This document shows, in pieces, positions 8,823 through 17,662 of a stretch of DNA of 64,000 nt. The stretch comes from Klenkia soli. GTDB taxonomy: Bacteria > Actinomycetota > Actinomycetes > Mycobacteriales > Geodermatophilaceae. Under the pieces are notes generated by a model that worked only from the letters and a program-made list of their open reading frames with translations, did no database searches and was not told where the DNA came from. How positions within the stretch are numbered: position 1 is the stretch's first letter; each line of letters opens with the position of its first letter. The position numbers and the translations under genes are program-made. The DNA lies in contig NZ_FNIR01000011.1 of the NCBI RefSeq assembly GCF_900103975.1, forward strand, positions 169,485-233,484, in the 5' to 3' direction.

Positions 8823-10538
8823 CTACTGGCGGGCGCGCGACTTGATGCGGGCGGTGAGCTCCGTGACCTGGGTGTAGGTGGCGCGGCGCTCGCCCATCAA
8901 GCCGGTGATCTTCTTGACCGCGTGCATGACCGTGGTGTGGTCCTTGCCGCCGAACGAGGCCCCGATGCGCGGCAGCGACAGCTCGGTGAGCTCGCGGCAC
9001 AGGTACATGGCGATCTGCCGGGCGTTGACCAGCGTGCGCGACCGGTTGGCGCCCTGCAGCTCCTCCATCGTCACGGAGAAGTACTCGGCGGTGGCGGCCA
9101 TGATGATCGCCGCGGTGATCTGCGGGCCCTGCTCGTCGCTGATCAGGTCCTTGAGCACGAGCTCGGCCAGCGCGAGGTCGACCGGCTGCTTGTTCAGGCT
9201 GGCGAAGGCGGTGACCCGGATCAGTGCGCCCTCGAGCTCGCGGATGTTGGTCTGCACCTTGCTGGCGATGAACTCCAGCACCGGGTCGGGGGCCTGCAAC
9301 CGCTCGCCGTAGGCCTTCTTGCGCAGGATCGCGATGCGGGTCTCGAGGTCGGGCGCCTGGACGTCGGTGATCAGGCCCCACTCGAAGCGGGTGCGCAGCC
9401 GGTCCTCCAGCGTCGTCAGCTTCTTCGGCGGGCGGTCGCTGGTGATGACGATCTGCTTGCTGGCGTTGTGCAGCGTGTTGAAGGTGTGGAAGAACTCCTC
9501 CTGGGTGCGCTCGGCGCGCTCCAGGAACTGGATGTCGTCGATCAGCAGGAAGTCGATGTCCCGGTAGCGACGGCGGAAGTCCTCGGCCCGGCCGGAGTGC
9601 ACCAGGTTGATGAACTCGTTGGTGAACTCCTCGGTCGAGACGTACCGGACCCGCACGTCGGGGAACATGCGTGCCGCGTAGTGCCCGATCGCGTGCAGCA
9701 GGTGGGTCTTGCCCAGCCCGGAGTCGCCGTAGACGAACAGCGGGTTGTAGGCCCGCGCCGGCGCCTCGGCCACCGCGACGGCCGCGGCGTGGGCGAACCG
9801 GTTGCTGTTGCCGATCACGAAGCTGTCGAAGACGTACTTGGGGTTCAGGCCCAGGTCACCGCCGCTGGAGCGACGGTCGCCGAACTGGGACGGCGCGCCG
9901 GTGCCCCGGCCGCCGGACGAGCCGGACGTGCTGCTGTCGTCGGCGTCCCACGGGGCCGGGCGCCGGGGGTCGCTGCGGGGGGAGTCCCAGGGGGCCCCGT
10001 TGCCGCGGGACCAGTCGCGGCCGTCACCGGACTCGGGCAGCCAGACGTCGCTGCGGGCGGCATCGGTGCGCACCCCGAAGGCGCTGCGGCCGTCGTCCTC
10101 CTGGGCGCGGGCAGCACGGTCCTCGGCGTCCCGGTCGCGCTCGGCCCGCTCGCGGGCCTCGGCGTCCCGCTGGTCGCGGTCGGTGTGGTCCTCGCGGTCC
10201 CACTCGGACCGCCGCGGGGGGACGTCGCGGGCCGGTGTCTCGCGGACCGGGGGGACGTCGTCGGCGGGGACGGACGGCGGCACGTCCTCCAGCTGGACGG
10301 CGACCTTGGTCTCCCGGCCGAACTCGGCGGTCAGCGCATCGGTCAGCGCCGTGCGGATGCGGGACTCCAGCACCGTCTGGGTGAACTCGTTGGGCGCGGC
10401 CAGCACGAAGACGCCCTCGACCAGGCCCAGCGGGCGGGTCAGGTTCAGCATGGCGTTCTGCTGACGGGTCAGGTCACCGGACAGCCGTGCCCGGATCCGG
10501 TCCCAGACCGGTCCCAGCTCGCTGGTGGTGTCGACCAT
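8823..10538 (-). CDS. dnaA: Chromosomal replication initiator protein DnaA
   Basis: 571 aa. Domain I (residues about 1-90, [13 protein letters not shown]...) is followed by a long disordered, Asp/Arg-rich domain II (about 95-235), typical of high-GC actinobacteria. The AAA+ domain III has Walker [16 protein letters not shown] and Walker [10 protein letters not shown]. The C-terminal domain IV carries the DnaA signature [15 protein letters not shown] for box recognition. It binds oriC and opens the duplex with ATP. ATG 10538 was chosen because [15 protein letters not shown] matches the family start; the frame is open far upstream. Confidence 0.98.
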   Translation of the reverse strand: MVDTTSELGPVWDRIRARLSGDLTRQQNAMLNLTRPLGLVEGVFVLAAPNEFTQTVLESRIRTALTDALTAEFGRETKVAVQLEDVPPSVPADDVPPVRETPARDVPPRRSEWDREDHTDRDQRDAEARERAERDRDAEDRAARAQEDDGRSAFGVRTDAARSDVWLPESGDGRDWSRGNGAPWDSPRSDPRRPAPWDADDSSTSGSSGGRGTGAPSQFGDRRSSGGDLGLNPKYVFDSFVIGNSNRFAHAAAVAVAEAPARAYNPLFVYGDSGLGKTHLLHAIGHYAARMFPDVRVRYVSTEEFTNEFINLVHSGRAEDFRRRYRDIDFLLIDDIQFLERAERTQEEFFHTFNTLHNASKQIVITSDRPPKKLTTLEDRLRTRFEWGLITDVQAPDLETRIAILRKKAYGERLQAPDPVLEFIASKVQTNIRELEGALIRVTAFASLNKQPVDLALAELVLKDLISDEQGPQITAAIIMAATAEYFSVTMEELQGANRSRTLVNARQIAMYLCRELTELSLPRIGASFGGKDHTTVMHAVKKITGLMGERRATYTQVTELTARIKSRARQ

Positions 10539-11146
10539 CGACTGCCGTCCCTTCCGTCCCCGTGTGTGCCTGCTGCGCGTCCGCCGGTCCGGCCGCTCGT
10601 GCCCCGTCCGGTCCACCGGTGTGGACCGGGTCAGGCACCCCGGGTCCACACGGCTGTCCACAGAGTGTGGACGACGGGTGGGGACGTGCTGTGGTCGATG
10701 GTGGTCGGGCTGCCCGCTGCCGGGTGATCCGCCCTGCTCAGCGGGCTGCACGCGGTTGTGGACCGAGCACGGTGCCGGGCGTGGTCCGGAGGTCCCCGAT
10801 CCGCGTCCCGGGATCGTGCCGTCGGGCCGTGGGCTCGGCGACGCTAACAGCTCCATCCACAGGCGGGCAACGACACCGGTGTGCTTCGCCGGCGCCGGCG
10901 GGCGGTGGCTCCGGCCGTGGCCGACCGCCGCCGGGTGGGCCGACTCGGCTATGCTTCTCGGCGTCTGCGACCAGCGGGCGGTTCCCGCGTGCCCGGCATG
11001 CGGTGGGCCGGTCCTGGTGGCAGCACCACCAGCCTCGGTGCTGGCAGGGGTCTCGCGCAGTTCGTCGTGCCCGACCTCCCGCCTGCTCCGCCGCGTGACC
11101 ACCTCGACGGTGGTCACCGCCTCGTCGTCACCAGTGGGAGTACCTC
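10539..11146. other. dnaA-rpmH divergent promoter region with DnaA-box cluster
   Basis: 608 bp without a convincing gene. It holds several near-consensus DnaA boxes (TTGTCCACA): TGTGGACCG 10620-10628, GGGTCCACA 10642-10650, CTGTCCACA 10654-10662 (8/9), TGTGGACGA 10666-10674 (8/9, reverse), TGTGGACCG 10757-10765 and CCATCCACA 10853-10861. Boxes 10654 and 10666 form an inverted pair 3 bp apart. They probably mediate dnaA autoregulation and may contribute to origin function. Confidence 0.65.
10950..10955 (+). promoter_or_regulatory. Putative -10 box for the rpmH operon
   Basis: TATGCT fits the actinobacterial sigma-A TANNNT pattern and would give a leader of about 185 nt before rpmH. No clear -35 is visible. 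Confidence 0.45.
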
Positions 11147-11284
11147 GTGAGCAAGCGCACGTTCCAGCCGAACAACCGTCGCCGGTCCAAGACCCACGGC
11201 TTCCGGCTCCGGATGCGTACCCGCGCCGGCCGCGCCATCCTTGCCGGCCGCCGCCGCAAGGGGCGCGAGAAGCTCTCCGCCTGA
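11147..11284 (+). CDS. rpmH: 50S ribosomal protein L34
   Basis: 45 aa, full length: [19 protein letters not shown] then [18 protein letters not shown], the highly basic L34 signature. GTG 11147 follows a GGGAG ribosome site. L34 binds 23S rRNA in the large subunit. The stop is followed 1 bp later by rnpA, the conserved rpmH-rnpA pairing. It is too short to stand out in ORF scans but unmistakable by sequence. Confidence 0.97.
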   Translation: MSKRTFQPNNRRRSKTHGFRLRMRTRAGRAILAGRRRKGREKLSA

Positions 11285-11285
11285 C

Positions 11286-11657
11286 GTGCTGCCTGCGCAG
11301 GCCCGCCTGCGCCGGCGTCCGGAGTTCACCGTGGTCGTCCGCTCCGGCCGGCGTGCCGGGCGTCCGACCCTGGTGGTGCACTACCTCCCCGAACGGCCCG
11401 TCGTCCCCGGCGGGGGTCTCACCGACCCCCCGAGCGGACCACGGGCCGGTTTCGTGGTGGGCAAGGTCGTCGGCAACTCGGTCCGTCGGCACCGGGTGAC
11501 CCGCCAGCTGCGGCACCTGGTCCGCGACGAGCTGCACCGGTTGCCGCCGGCGGCCGACCTCGTCGTCCGGGCCCGGCCCGAGGCCGGGGACGCCGACCTC
11601 GCGACCCTGCGCCGCGACCTCGGTCGCGGCCTCGACCGCGTGCTGGACCGGGCATGA
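11286..11657 (+). CDS. rnpA: Ribonuclease P protein component
   Basis: 123 aa from GTG 11286, immediately after rpmH. The RNase P signature [20 protein letters not shown] lies near residues 61-80, and the N-terminal [16 protein letters not shown] is the usual RxxxF segment. There is a small Gly/Pro-rich insertion ([10 protein letters not shown]) before the signature. It supports RNase P RNA in maturing tRNA 5' ends. Its stop overlaps the yidD ATG (ATGA). Confidence 0.95.
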   Translation: MLPAQARLRRRPEFTVVVRSGRRAGRPTLVVHYLPERPVVPGGGLTDPPSGPRAGFVVGKVVGNSVRRHRVTRQLRHLVRDELHRLPPAADLVVRARPEAGDADLATLRRDLGRGLDRVLDRA

Positions 11658-11971
11658 GCCTGCCCGCCCGCGCCCTGCTGGGCGCGATCGGCTTCTACCG
11701 CCGGGGCATCAGCCCGCTGCTGGGCCCGCGCTGCCGCTTCACCCCGACCTGCAGCGAGTACGCGCAGGAGGCCGTGCAGGTGCACGGCGCCGCGCGCGGT
11801 GCCGGGCTGGCGGTGGTCCGGATCGTCAAGTGCGCCCCGTGGCACCGCGGTGGCATCGACCTGGTGCCGGCGCCCCGCCGGTCACGCGGAACCGCCCAGC
11901 TGATCCACTCGTCGGACACAGGGACCCGCTCCCCCGACCCTGCCGCCCCCACGGAGGCCCGCGTTGCTTGA
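11654..11971 (+). CDS. yidD: Membrane protein insertion efficiency factor YidD
   Basis: 105 aa. It has the compact YidD fold with [14 protein letters not shown] and [14 protein letters not shown] (PTCSxYA and W.xGG.D motifs). It is a small membrane-associated protein that assists YidC insertion. The C-terminal 25 residues are low-complexity. It starts by ATGA overlap with rnpA and its end overlaps the yidC start by 8 bp, so the four genes rpmH-rnpA-yidD-yidC are tightly coupled. Confidence 0.95.
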   Translation: MSLPARALLGAIGFYRRGISPLLGPRCRFTPTCSEYAQEAVQVHGAARGAGLAVVRIVKCAPWHRGGIDLVPAPRRSRGTAQLIHSSDTGTRSPDPAAPTEARVA

Positions 11972-13073
11972 CTGGCTGTACACCGCGATCGCGTGGGTGA
12001 TGAAGCAGTGGCACGCACTGTTCTCCACCTTCCTCGACCCGGCCGGCGGCATCGCCTGGGCCCTGTCGGTGGTCATGCTCGTGGTGACCATCCGCGTCCT
12101 GCTGTTCCGGCTGTTCGTCAAGCAGGTCAAGAGCCAGCGGGCGATGCAGGAGATCCAGCCCGAGATCCAGAAGCTGCGCAAGCAGTACGGCAGCGACAAG
12201 CAGGGCTTCAGCCAGGCCATGATGGCCATGCAGAAGGAGCGCGGGGTCAACCCGCTGGCCGGCTGCCTGCCGATCCTGCCCCAGATCCCGATCTTCATCG
12301 GCCTGTTCCACGTCCTGCGGCGCATCGCCCCCGGCAAGCAGGGTCTGTACAGCTGGGACTTCGACCTCACCCAGCAGGCGGCGAGCGCCAAGCTGTTCGG
12401 CGCCCCGATCGCGGCCTCGTTCAACATGATGGAGCCGAAGAAGAGCGCCATCCTCGCGCTCACCGACGGCAGCTACGTCAACATCCGCATCGTGGCGATG
12501 ATCTTGATCGTCATCATGTGCTTCACGACCTTCTACACCCAGAAGCAGATCCAGAAGCGCTCCGGCCCGGTCGAGGGCCAGGCCGCCACGATCCAGAAGC
12601 TGCTGCTCTACGGCATGCCGATCAGCCTCTTCGTCTCGGGCTTCTTCTTCCCGATCCTGGTGCTGCTCTACTGGTTCACCAACAACCTGTGGACCCTGGG
12701 CCAGCAGTTCTACATCCTCAAGAAGCTGCCCCCGCCCGGGTCGCCGGCCGCGCTGGCCAAGGCCGAGGCCGAGAAGCCGAAGATCGACCCCAAGCTGCTG
12801 GCGCCCAAGCCCGGTGCCAAGCCCGTCCGCCCGCGCAAGGGCCCGGCCGCCACGTCCGTCGCCGACCCGACCGAGGCCGCCGAGGCCGACCAGGCCGACC
12901 AGGACCTCGACGCCGGCACCCGGGCGGTCGACCCGGCCCCCGAGAGCGGCAGTGCGTCGAGCACCGGCGGCGCGTCGAGCAGCGGCGCGGCGCGGGCCGG
13001 TGGGTCCAGTCGTCCGCGGGCGTCGGGCGGCACGGCCGGACCGGCCAACCGGGGCAAGCGCAAGCGGCGCTGA
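11964..13073 (+). CDS. yidC: Membrane protein insertase YidC
   Basis: 369 aa starting at TTG 11964 ([17 protein letters not shown]). The Gram-positive-type YidC domain has five predicted helices: TM1 near 25-50, an extended cytoplasmic hairpin ([15 protein letters not shown]), then the [19 protein letters not shown] helix and later helices to about 255. The C-terminal tail (about 265-369) is basic and Ala/Gly-rich and ends GKRKRR, a ribosome-contacting type of tail. It inserts proteins into the cytoplasmic membrane alone or with Sec. The rare TTG start within yidD suggests coupled, reduced initiation. Confidence 0.96.
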   Translation: MLDWLYTAIAWVMKQWHALFSTFLDPAGGIAWALSVVMLVVTIRVLLFRLFVKQVKSQRAMQEIQPEIQKLRKQYGSDKQGFSQAMMAMQKERGVNPLAGCLPILPQIPIFIGLFHVLRRIAPGKQGLYSWDFDLTQQAASAKLFGAPIAASFNMMEPKKSAILALTDGSYVNIRIVAMILIVIMCFTTFYTQKQIQKRSGPVEGQAATIQKLLLYGMPISLFVSGFFFPILVLLYWFTNNLWTLGQQFYILKKLPPPGSPAALAKAEAEKPKIDPKLLAPKPGAKPVRPRKGPAATSVADPTEAAEADQADQDLDAGTRAVDPAPESGSASSTGGASSSGAARAGGSSRPRASGGTAGPANRGKRKRR

Positions 13074-13154
13074 CCCACCCCGGGCGCGGACGACGCGCCC
13101 CCTCCCACCTCCGGGCCCCGCCCCGGCCGCCGGCACTCCCGTAGGAGAGACCCC

Positions 13155-13802
13155 GTGAGCACACCGCAGAGCAGCACCGAGAACGTCACCGACGCCGCCT
13201 CCGACACCTCGCCCGACACGGACACCGACACCGACACCGTGCTGCCCGACGCCGACCCGGTCGACGCCGACGCCGTGGTCGAGCCCGCCGTGGTCGTCGA
13301 GACCGACGACGAGGACGAGGACGAGGACGACGAGGAGGCCGACGACCTGCTCGTCCAGGAGGGCGACGTCGCCGGGGACTACCTCGAGCGGTTGCTGGAC
13401 ATCCTCGACGTCGACGGCGACATCGACCTGGACGTCGAGGGTGACCGGGCCTCGGTGGCGGTCGTGGGTGGCGAGCTGCGCACGCTCATCGGGCCGGACG
13501 GCGCGACGCTCGAGGCGCTGCAGGAGCTGACCCGGCTGGCCGTGGCGCAGTCCACCGGGACCCGCAGCCGGCTGATGCTGGACATCGGTGGTTTCCGCGC
13601 CAAGCGCCGGTCCGACCTCACCGAGCTCGCCGGCCAGGCCGCGTCCCGGGTGGCCGCCAGCGGGACGTCCGAGCGGCTGGCCCCGATGAACCCGTTCGAG
13701 CGCAAGGTGGTGCACGACGTCATCTCCGCGGCCGAGGGTGTGCGCAGCGAGTCCGAGGGCGAGGAGCCGAACCGCCGCGTCGTGGTCCTGCCCGCCTCGT
13801 GA
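13155..13802 (+). CDS. jag: Jag/KhpB-type KH-R3H RNA-binding protein
   Basis: 215 aa from GTG 13155, with AGGAGAG upstream. The N-terminal 65 residues are an acidic Asp/Glu/Thr tract, unlike the Jag-N domain of firmicutes. A KH-like fold (about 75-150, with IGPDG as the GxxG loop) and an R3H domain (about 150-205: [18 protein letters not shown]) follow. Known members bind RNA and affect envelope growth. Its last codons overlap the rsmG start (GTGA). Confidence 0.92.
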   Translation: MSTPQSSTENVTDAASDTSPDTDTDTDTVLPDADPVDADAVVEPAVVVETDDEDEDEDDEEADDLLVQEGDVAGDYLERLLDILDVDGDIDLDVEGDRASVAVVGGELRTLIGPDGATLEALQELTRLAVAQSTGTRSRLMLDIGGFRAKRRSDLTELAGQAASRVAASGTSERLAPMNPFERKVVHDVISAAEGVRSESEGEEPNRRVVVLPAS

Positions 13803-14455
13803 CCGACCCGCAGGTCCCCGGTCTCCCGGACGAACCGGCCCTGGCGGCCGGCGCGTTCGGGGACCGGTTGCCCCAGGCCCGCCGGTTCGTCGAGCTGCTG
13901 GCCACCGACGGCGTCGAGCGCGGTCTGATCGGGCCGCGCGAGGTGCCGCGGCTGTGGGAGCGGCACGTGCTGAACAGCGTCGCCGTCGCCGAGGCCGTGC
14001 CGCACGGGGCCCGTGTGGTGGATGTGGGCAGTGGGGCCGGGCTGCCGGGCATCCCGCTGGCCCTCGCCCGACCCGACCTCGCGATGACCCTGGTCGAGCC
14101 CATGGCCCGCCGGGTCGAGTTCCTGGGCGACGTGGTCGCCGACCTCGGTGTCGAGTGGCGGGTCGTGCGCGGCCGCGCCGAGGAGAAGTCGGTCGCTCGC
14201 GCGGTCGGCGAGGTCGACGTCGTGACCGCGCGGGCCGTGGCTCCCCTCCCCCGCCTCGTCGGTTGGGTGCGGGGGTTGCTGCGGCCGGGTTCGCAGCTGG
14301 TGGCCCTGATCGGCGCCTCGGCCGCCGCCGAGGTGCCCGGCCTGGTCCCCGAGCTGACGGCGGCCGGCATGCGGGACGTCCACGTCCGTGCCGTGGGCAG
14401 CACGCTCGGCGACGCCGCCACCCAGGTCGTCGTCATGACGCGCGGCGGCCGCTGA
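13799..14455 (+). CDS. rsmG: 16S rRNA (guanine-527-N7)-methyltransferase
   Basis: 218 aa. SAM-binding motif I is [16 protein letters not shown] (near 78-93). The [14 protein letters not shown] segment and [14 protein letters not shown] are family features. It methylates G527 of 16S rRNA, and loss causes low-level streptomycin resistance in known species. GTG 13799 overlaps the jag stop. It is followed by the parAB promoter region. Confidence 0.95.
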   Translation: MTDPQVPGLPDEPALAAGAFGDRLPQARRFVELLATDGVERGLIGPREVPRLWERHVLNSVAVAEAVPHGARVVDVGSGAGLPGIPLALARPDLAMTLVEPMARRVEFLGDVVADLGVEWRVVRGRAEEKSVARAVGEVDVVTARAVAPLPRLVGWVRGLLRPGSQLVALIGASAAAEVPGLVPELTAAGMRDVHVRAVGSTLGDAATQVVVMTRGGR

Positions 14456-14485
14456 GCAGTGGGGTTCGGTCGACTCGTCGACCCG

Positions 14486-14491
14486 TACGCT
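14486..14491 (+). promoter_or_regulatory. Putative -10 box of the parAB operon
   Basis: TACGCT, with TTCGGT 15 bp upstream as a possible -35. Transcription from here would place both parS sites in the parA 5' leader, so ParB binding could autoregulate the operon. Confidence 0.45.
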
Positions 14492-14517
14492 GACCGTGGA
14501 ACACATCCACGGCAGGC

Positions 14518-14531
14518 GTTTCACGTGGAAC
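14518..14531. other. parS: parS centromere site
   Basis: GTTTCACGTGGAAC keeps the consensus left half (GTTTCAC), while its right half matches the local GTTCCACGTGGAAC form. It lies 36 bp from the next site. Confidence 0.85.
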
Positions 14532-14553
14532 TGGCTACAGCGACCCGACGTGC

Positions 14554-14567
14554 GTTCCACGTGGAAC
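14554..14567. other. parS: parS centromere site (perfect palindrome)
   Basis: GTTCCACGTGGAAC lies 26 bp upstream of the parA start. Together with 14518 it makes a tandem pair at the parAB operator. Confidence 0.88.
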
Positions 14568-14592
14568 ACGATCGGGTGAGGAGGACTTCGGC

Positions 14593-15648
14593 ATGACGGA
14601 CCCGGGCGAGCGGCTGCGCAGCAGTCTGGCCGCCGATCTGCCGCCGGCCGCAGCCGAGTTCGACAGCCCCATCGCGATGGAGGCCATGCGGGCCACCCGC
14701 GTGCTGCACGCCGGTGACCAGGACCCGTTCCCGGCCCCCGGCCGGATCCGGGTGCTGACGATCGCCAACCAGAAGGGCGGAGTTGGCAAGACGACATCCA
14801 CGGTGAACCTCGGCGTCGCCCTCTCGCTGTTCGGTCTCCGGGTGCTGGTCATCGACCTCGACCCGCAGGGCAACGCCAGCACCGCCCTCGGGGTCGAGCA
14901 CGTGGTGGGCACACCGTCGATCTACGACGCCCTGGTGGGTGAGGCCACGCTGGCCGAGGTCACCCACCCCACCACGGCCTCCCCCAACCTGCGCTGCGTC
15001 CCGGCCACCATCGACCTGGCCGGCGCCGAGATCGAGCTGGTCAGCGTCGTGGCCCGCGAGCACCGGCTGCGCCGGTCGATCGAGGCCCACCTGCACGCAC
15101 TGCCCGCCGAGGAGCGCCCGCACTACGTGCTCATCGACTGCCCGCCCTCGCTCGGGTTGCTCACGCTGAACGCGCTGGTGGCCGGGGACGAGGTGCTGAT
15201 CCCCATCCAGTGCGAGTACTACGCGCTCGAGGGGCTGGGTCAGCTGCTCTCGAACATCGAGCTCGTCCGCGCGCACCTGAACCCGGGCATCGTGGTGAGC
15301 ACCATCCTGCTGACCATGTACGACGGCCGCACCAAGCTCGCCGACCAGGTCGCCGACGAGGTGCGCAACCACTTCGGCGAGCTGGTGCTCAGCTCGGTCA
15401 TCCCCCGCAACGTGCGGGTGAGCGAGGCGCCCGGCTACGGGCAGTCGGTGCTCACCTACGACCCGGGTTCACGTGGATCCACCAGCTACGTCGAGGCGGC
15501 CCGCGAGCTCGCCGTCCGCGGGGCCGACCTCGGTCCCCTCGTCCCCGTGCAGCAGGCCCCTGCTGCCGTGGCACCCGTCGCGGCCCCGCCGCTGAACGCG
15601 CTCGTCCTCGGTCAGTCCGCGGCGGCCCGATCCCAGGAGGACTCATGA
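14593..15648 (+). CDS. parA: Chromosome partitioning ATPase ParA (Soj)
   Basis: 351 aa. After about 50 variable residues comes the deviant Walker [18 protein letters not shown] (near residue 60), then Walker A' [13 protein letters not shown] and Walker [12 protein letters not shown]. It forms DNA-bound ATP dimers whose gradient moves ParB-parS complexes. ATG 14593 follows GAGGAGGAC. The stop overlaps parB (ATGA). The C-terminal Ala/Pro-rich tail of about 35 residues is variable. Confidence 0.97.
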   Translation: MTDPGERLRSSLAADLPPAAAEFDSPIAMEAMRATRVLHAGDQDPFPAPGRIRVLTIANQKGGVGKTTSTVNLGVALSLFGLRVLVIDLDPQGNASTALGVEHVVGTPSIYDALVGEATLAEVTHPTTASPNLRCVPATIDLAGAEIELVSVVAREHRLRRSIEAHLHALPAEERPHYVLIDCPPSLGLLTLNALVAGDEVLIPIQCEYYALEGLGQLLSNIELVRAHLNPGIVVSTILLTMYDGRTKLADQVADEVRNHFGELVLSSVIPRNVRVSEAPGYGQSVLTYDPGSRGSTSYVEAARELAVRGADLGPLVPVQQAPAAVAPVAAPPLNALVLGQSAAARSQEDS

Positions 15649-16673
15649 GCAAGCGTGGCGGTCTCGGCCGGGGCCTGGCGGCCCTCATCCCGACCAGCGC
15701 TCCGGCGCCCACGGCCACGCCGGCGGCCAAGGCCGCCGAGGCGGTGGAGGCCGCTGCCGAGCGGGCCGCGGCCGGTCTGGGTCCGGTGTCGGCGCCGGTC
15801 ACGCTGGCTCCGGTCGCCGACCTGCCGGCCGACGTCGTCGGCGTTCCCGGTGCGTCGCTGCGCGAGGTGGCCGTCGGGGACGTCGTCCCCAACCCGAAGC
15901 AGCCGCGGCTGGTCTTCGACGACGAGGCGCTGGAGGAGCTGACCTACTCCGTCAAGGAGTTCGGTCTGCTGCAGCCCATCGTGGTCCGCGAGCGCGCCGA
16001 GGGCGGCTACGAGCTCATCATGGGCGAGCGGCGCCTGCGGGCTGCCCGGGCCGCCGAGCTGGAGACCGTGCCGGCGATCGTCCGGGACACCTCCGACGAC
16101 GCGATGCTGCGCGACGCCCTGCTGGAGAACATCCACCGGGTGCAGCTGAACCCCCTCGAGGAGGCCGCGGCCTACCAGCAGCTGCTGGAGGAGTTCGGCG
16201 CCACCCACGAGGAGCTCGCGTCGAAGATCGGTCGGAGCCGCTCCCAGGTCACCAACACCATCCGGCTCATGAAGCTGCCGGTGAAGGTGCAGACCCGGGT
16301 CGCCGCCGGCGTGCTCTCGGCGGGCCATGCCCGGGCGCTGCTCGGTCTGCCGACGAACGAGGCCATGGACGCCCTGGCCACCCGGATCGTCGCCGAGGGC
16401 ATGAGCGTGCGTGCGACCGAGGAGGCCGTCGCGCTGGCGGTCGCCCACCAGCCCGAGGCGAAGCGGAAGTCCGGGCGCACCATCACCGCCCCCGGGGTCG
16501 AGGACCTCGCGCACCGGTTGTCCGATGCGTTCGAGACCAAGGTCAAGGTGCAGATCGGCCGGGCCAAGGGTCGGATCGTCGTCGAGTTCGGCTCGGTGGA
16601 CGACCTGCAGCGGATCGTCGGCATGATGGCCCCCGACATCACCGGCCGGAGCCAGACACCGCCGCCCGCCTGA
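15645..16673 (+). CDS. parB: Chromosome partitioning CTPase ParB
   Basis: 342 aa. The N-terminal [16 protein letters not shown] contacts ParA. The CTP-binding domain includes [13 protein letters not shown] and [19 protein letters not shown] helix-turn-helix ([20 protein letters not shown]) recognises parS. The C-terminal dimerisation domain ends near IVGMMAP. It loads at parS and spreads as a CTP-driven clamp. Five perfect or near-perfect parS sites lie within this window. The stop codon sits inside a palindrome shared with the convergent ddl gene. Confidence 0.97.
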   Translation: MSKRGGLGRGLAALIPTSAPAPTATPAAKAAEAVEAAAERAAAGLGPVSAPVTLAPVADLPADVVGVPGASLREVAVGDVVPNPKQPRLVFDDEALEELTYSVKEFGLLQPIVVRERAEGGYELIMGERRLRAARAAELETVPAIVRDTSDDAMLRDALLENIHRVQLNPLEEAAAYQQLLEEFGATHEELASKIGRSRSQVTNTIRLMKLPVKVQTRVAAGVLSAGHARALLGLPTNEAMDALATRIVAEGMSVRATEEAVALAVAHQPEAKRKSGRTITAPGVEDLAHRLSDAFETKVKVQIGRAKGRIVVEFGSVDDLQRIVGMMAPDITGRSQTPPPA

Positions 16674-16697
16674 TTGCGTCACTGACGCAATCAGGCG
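16667..16697. terminator. Bidirectional palindrome containing both parB and ddl stop codons
   Basis: A perfect inverted repeat of 15 bp per arm is centred on C16682 (arms read CGCCTGATTGCGTCA and its complement). The parB TGA (16671-16673) and ddl TGA (16691-16693) occupy mirror positions. There is no U-tract. It can form a hairpin of 14 bp or fewer in either transcript. Confidence 0.8.
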
Positions 16698-17662
16698 CGG
16701 GCGGCGGCCTGACGCAGCAGGGTCGTCAGGACGTCGCCGAGCCGGTGCCCGGCCGCCTCGACGGCCATGGGGAACATCGACGTCTCGGTGAGCCCGGGCG
16801 AGACGTTCACCTCGAGGAAGTGCACCGCGCCGTCGGCGTCGACGATCAGGTCGGTGCGCGACAGGTCGGCGAGCCCGAGCTCCTCGTGCACGGTGACGGC
16901 CACCTCGGCGGCCCGGCGGGCGACGTCGTCGGGCACCCGGGCGGGCGAGTGGTACTCGGTGAGGCCCGGTGTGTACCGGGAGGTGTAGTCGAACACGCCG
17001 GACTCGGGGGTGATCTCGACGGCGGGCAGCGCGTGCGGCCCGTCACCCAGGTCGACCACCGAGACGGCCAGCTCGATGCCCTCGACGAACCGCTCGACCA
17101 GCACCGTGTCGCCGTAGGCGAAGCAGCTGACCATGGCGGCCGGGAGGTCCTCGACCCGGCTCACCTTCTGGGCCCCGAGGGCGGATCCGCCCGAGGCGGG
17201 CTTGACCATGAGCGGCAGCCCGAGCCGGGCCACGATGAGGTCGAGCACCGCACCGGCACCCAGCTCGCGGAAGGTGGAGTGCGGGAGCGCGACCCAGTCC
17301 GGGGTGGTCACCCCGGCGGACCGGACGACGGACTTGGCCGCCGGCTTGTCCCACGCCAACCGGCAGGCCGCGGCCGGAGACCCGACGTAGGGGATCCCGG
17401 CCAGGTCGAGGACAGCACGCACGGCGCCGTCCTCACCGGTGGAGCCGTGCAGGGCGATGAACACCGCGTCGGCGGGCGCCGCAGCCAGCCCGGGGAGCAG
17501 GTCGCCGTCGGCGTCGCGCAGCTCGGCATCCAGCCCGGCGCGCAGCAGGGCCTCGACCACCTGGGTGCCCGAGGACAGGCTGACCTCGCGCTCGAAGGTC
17601 AGCCCACCGGCCAGCACCACGGCGCGCAGCAGGTCGGTCTCGACGTCGGCGGGTGCGCTCAC
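16691..17662 (-). CDS. ddl: D-alanine--D-alanine ligase family protein
   Basis: 323 aa with the ATP-grasp ligase layout. The N-terminal AVVLAGGLTFEREVSLSSG is the Ddl signature (GGxSxEREVS variant). The central AVFIALHGSTGEDGAVRAVLD follows, then MVKPASGGSALGAQKV (ATP-grasp loop) and the metal/D-Ala motif FLEVNVSPGLTETSMFP. It joins two D-alanines for peptidoglycan precursors. In this family NVSPGLT is a variant of the usual NTxPGxT. GTG 17662 overlaps the aminotransferase stop (GTGA), implying coupling. A second ddl may exist elsewhere, so the substrate is inferred. Confidence 0.85.
   Translation of the reverse strand: MSAPADVETDLLRAVVLAGGLTFEREVSLSSGTQVVEALLRAGLDAELRDADGDLLPGLAAAPADAVFIALHGSTGEDGAVRAVLDLAGIPYVGSPAAACRLAWDKPAAKSVVRSAGVTTPDWVALPHSTFRELGAGAVLDLIVARLGLPLMVKPASGGSALGAQKVSRVEDLPAAMVSCFAYGDTVLVERFVEGIELAVSVVDLGDGPHALPAVEITPESGVFDYTSRYTPGLTEYHSPARVPDDVARRAAEVAVTVHEELGLADLSRTDLIVDADGAVHFLEVNVSPGLTETSMFPMAVEAAGHRLGDVLTTLLRQAAARA

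Noticed and set aside
10539..11537. An N-terminal extension of DnaA in the same frame
   Set aside because: It crosses rpmH and rnpA in antisense and lacks family similarity; DnaA starts at 10538.
15466..15480. A parS-like GTTCACGTGGATCC in parA
   Set aside because: It has lost one base in the left arm and the right arm does not match, so it is not a palindrome.
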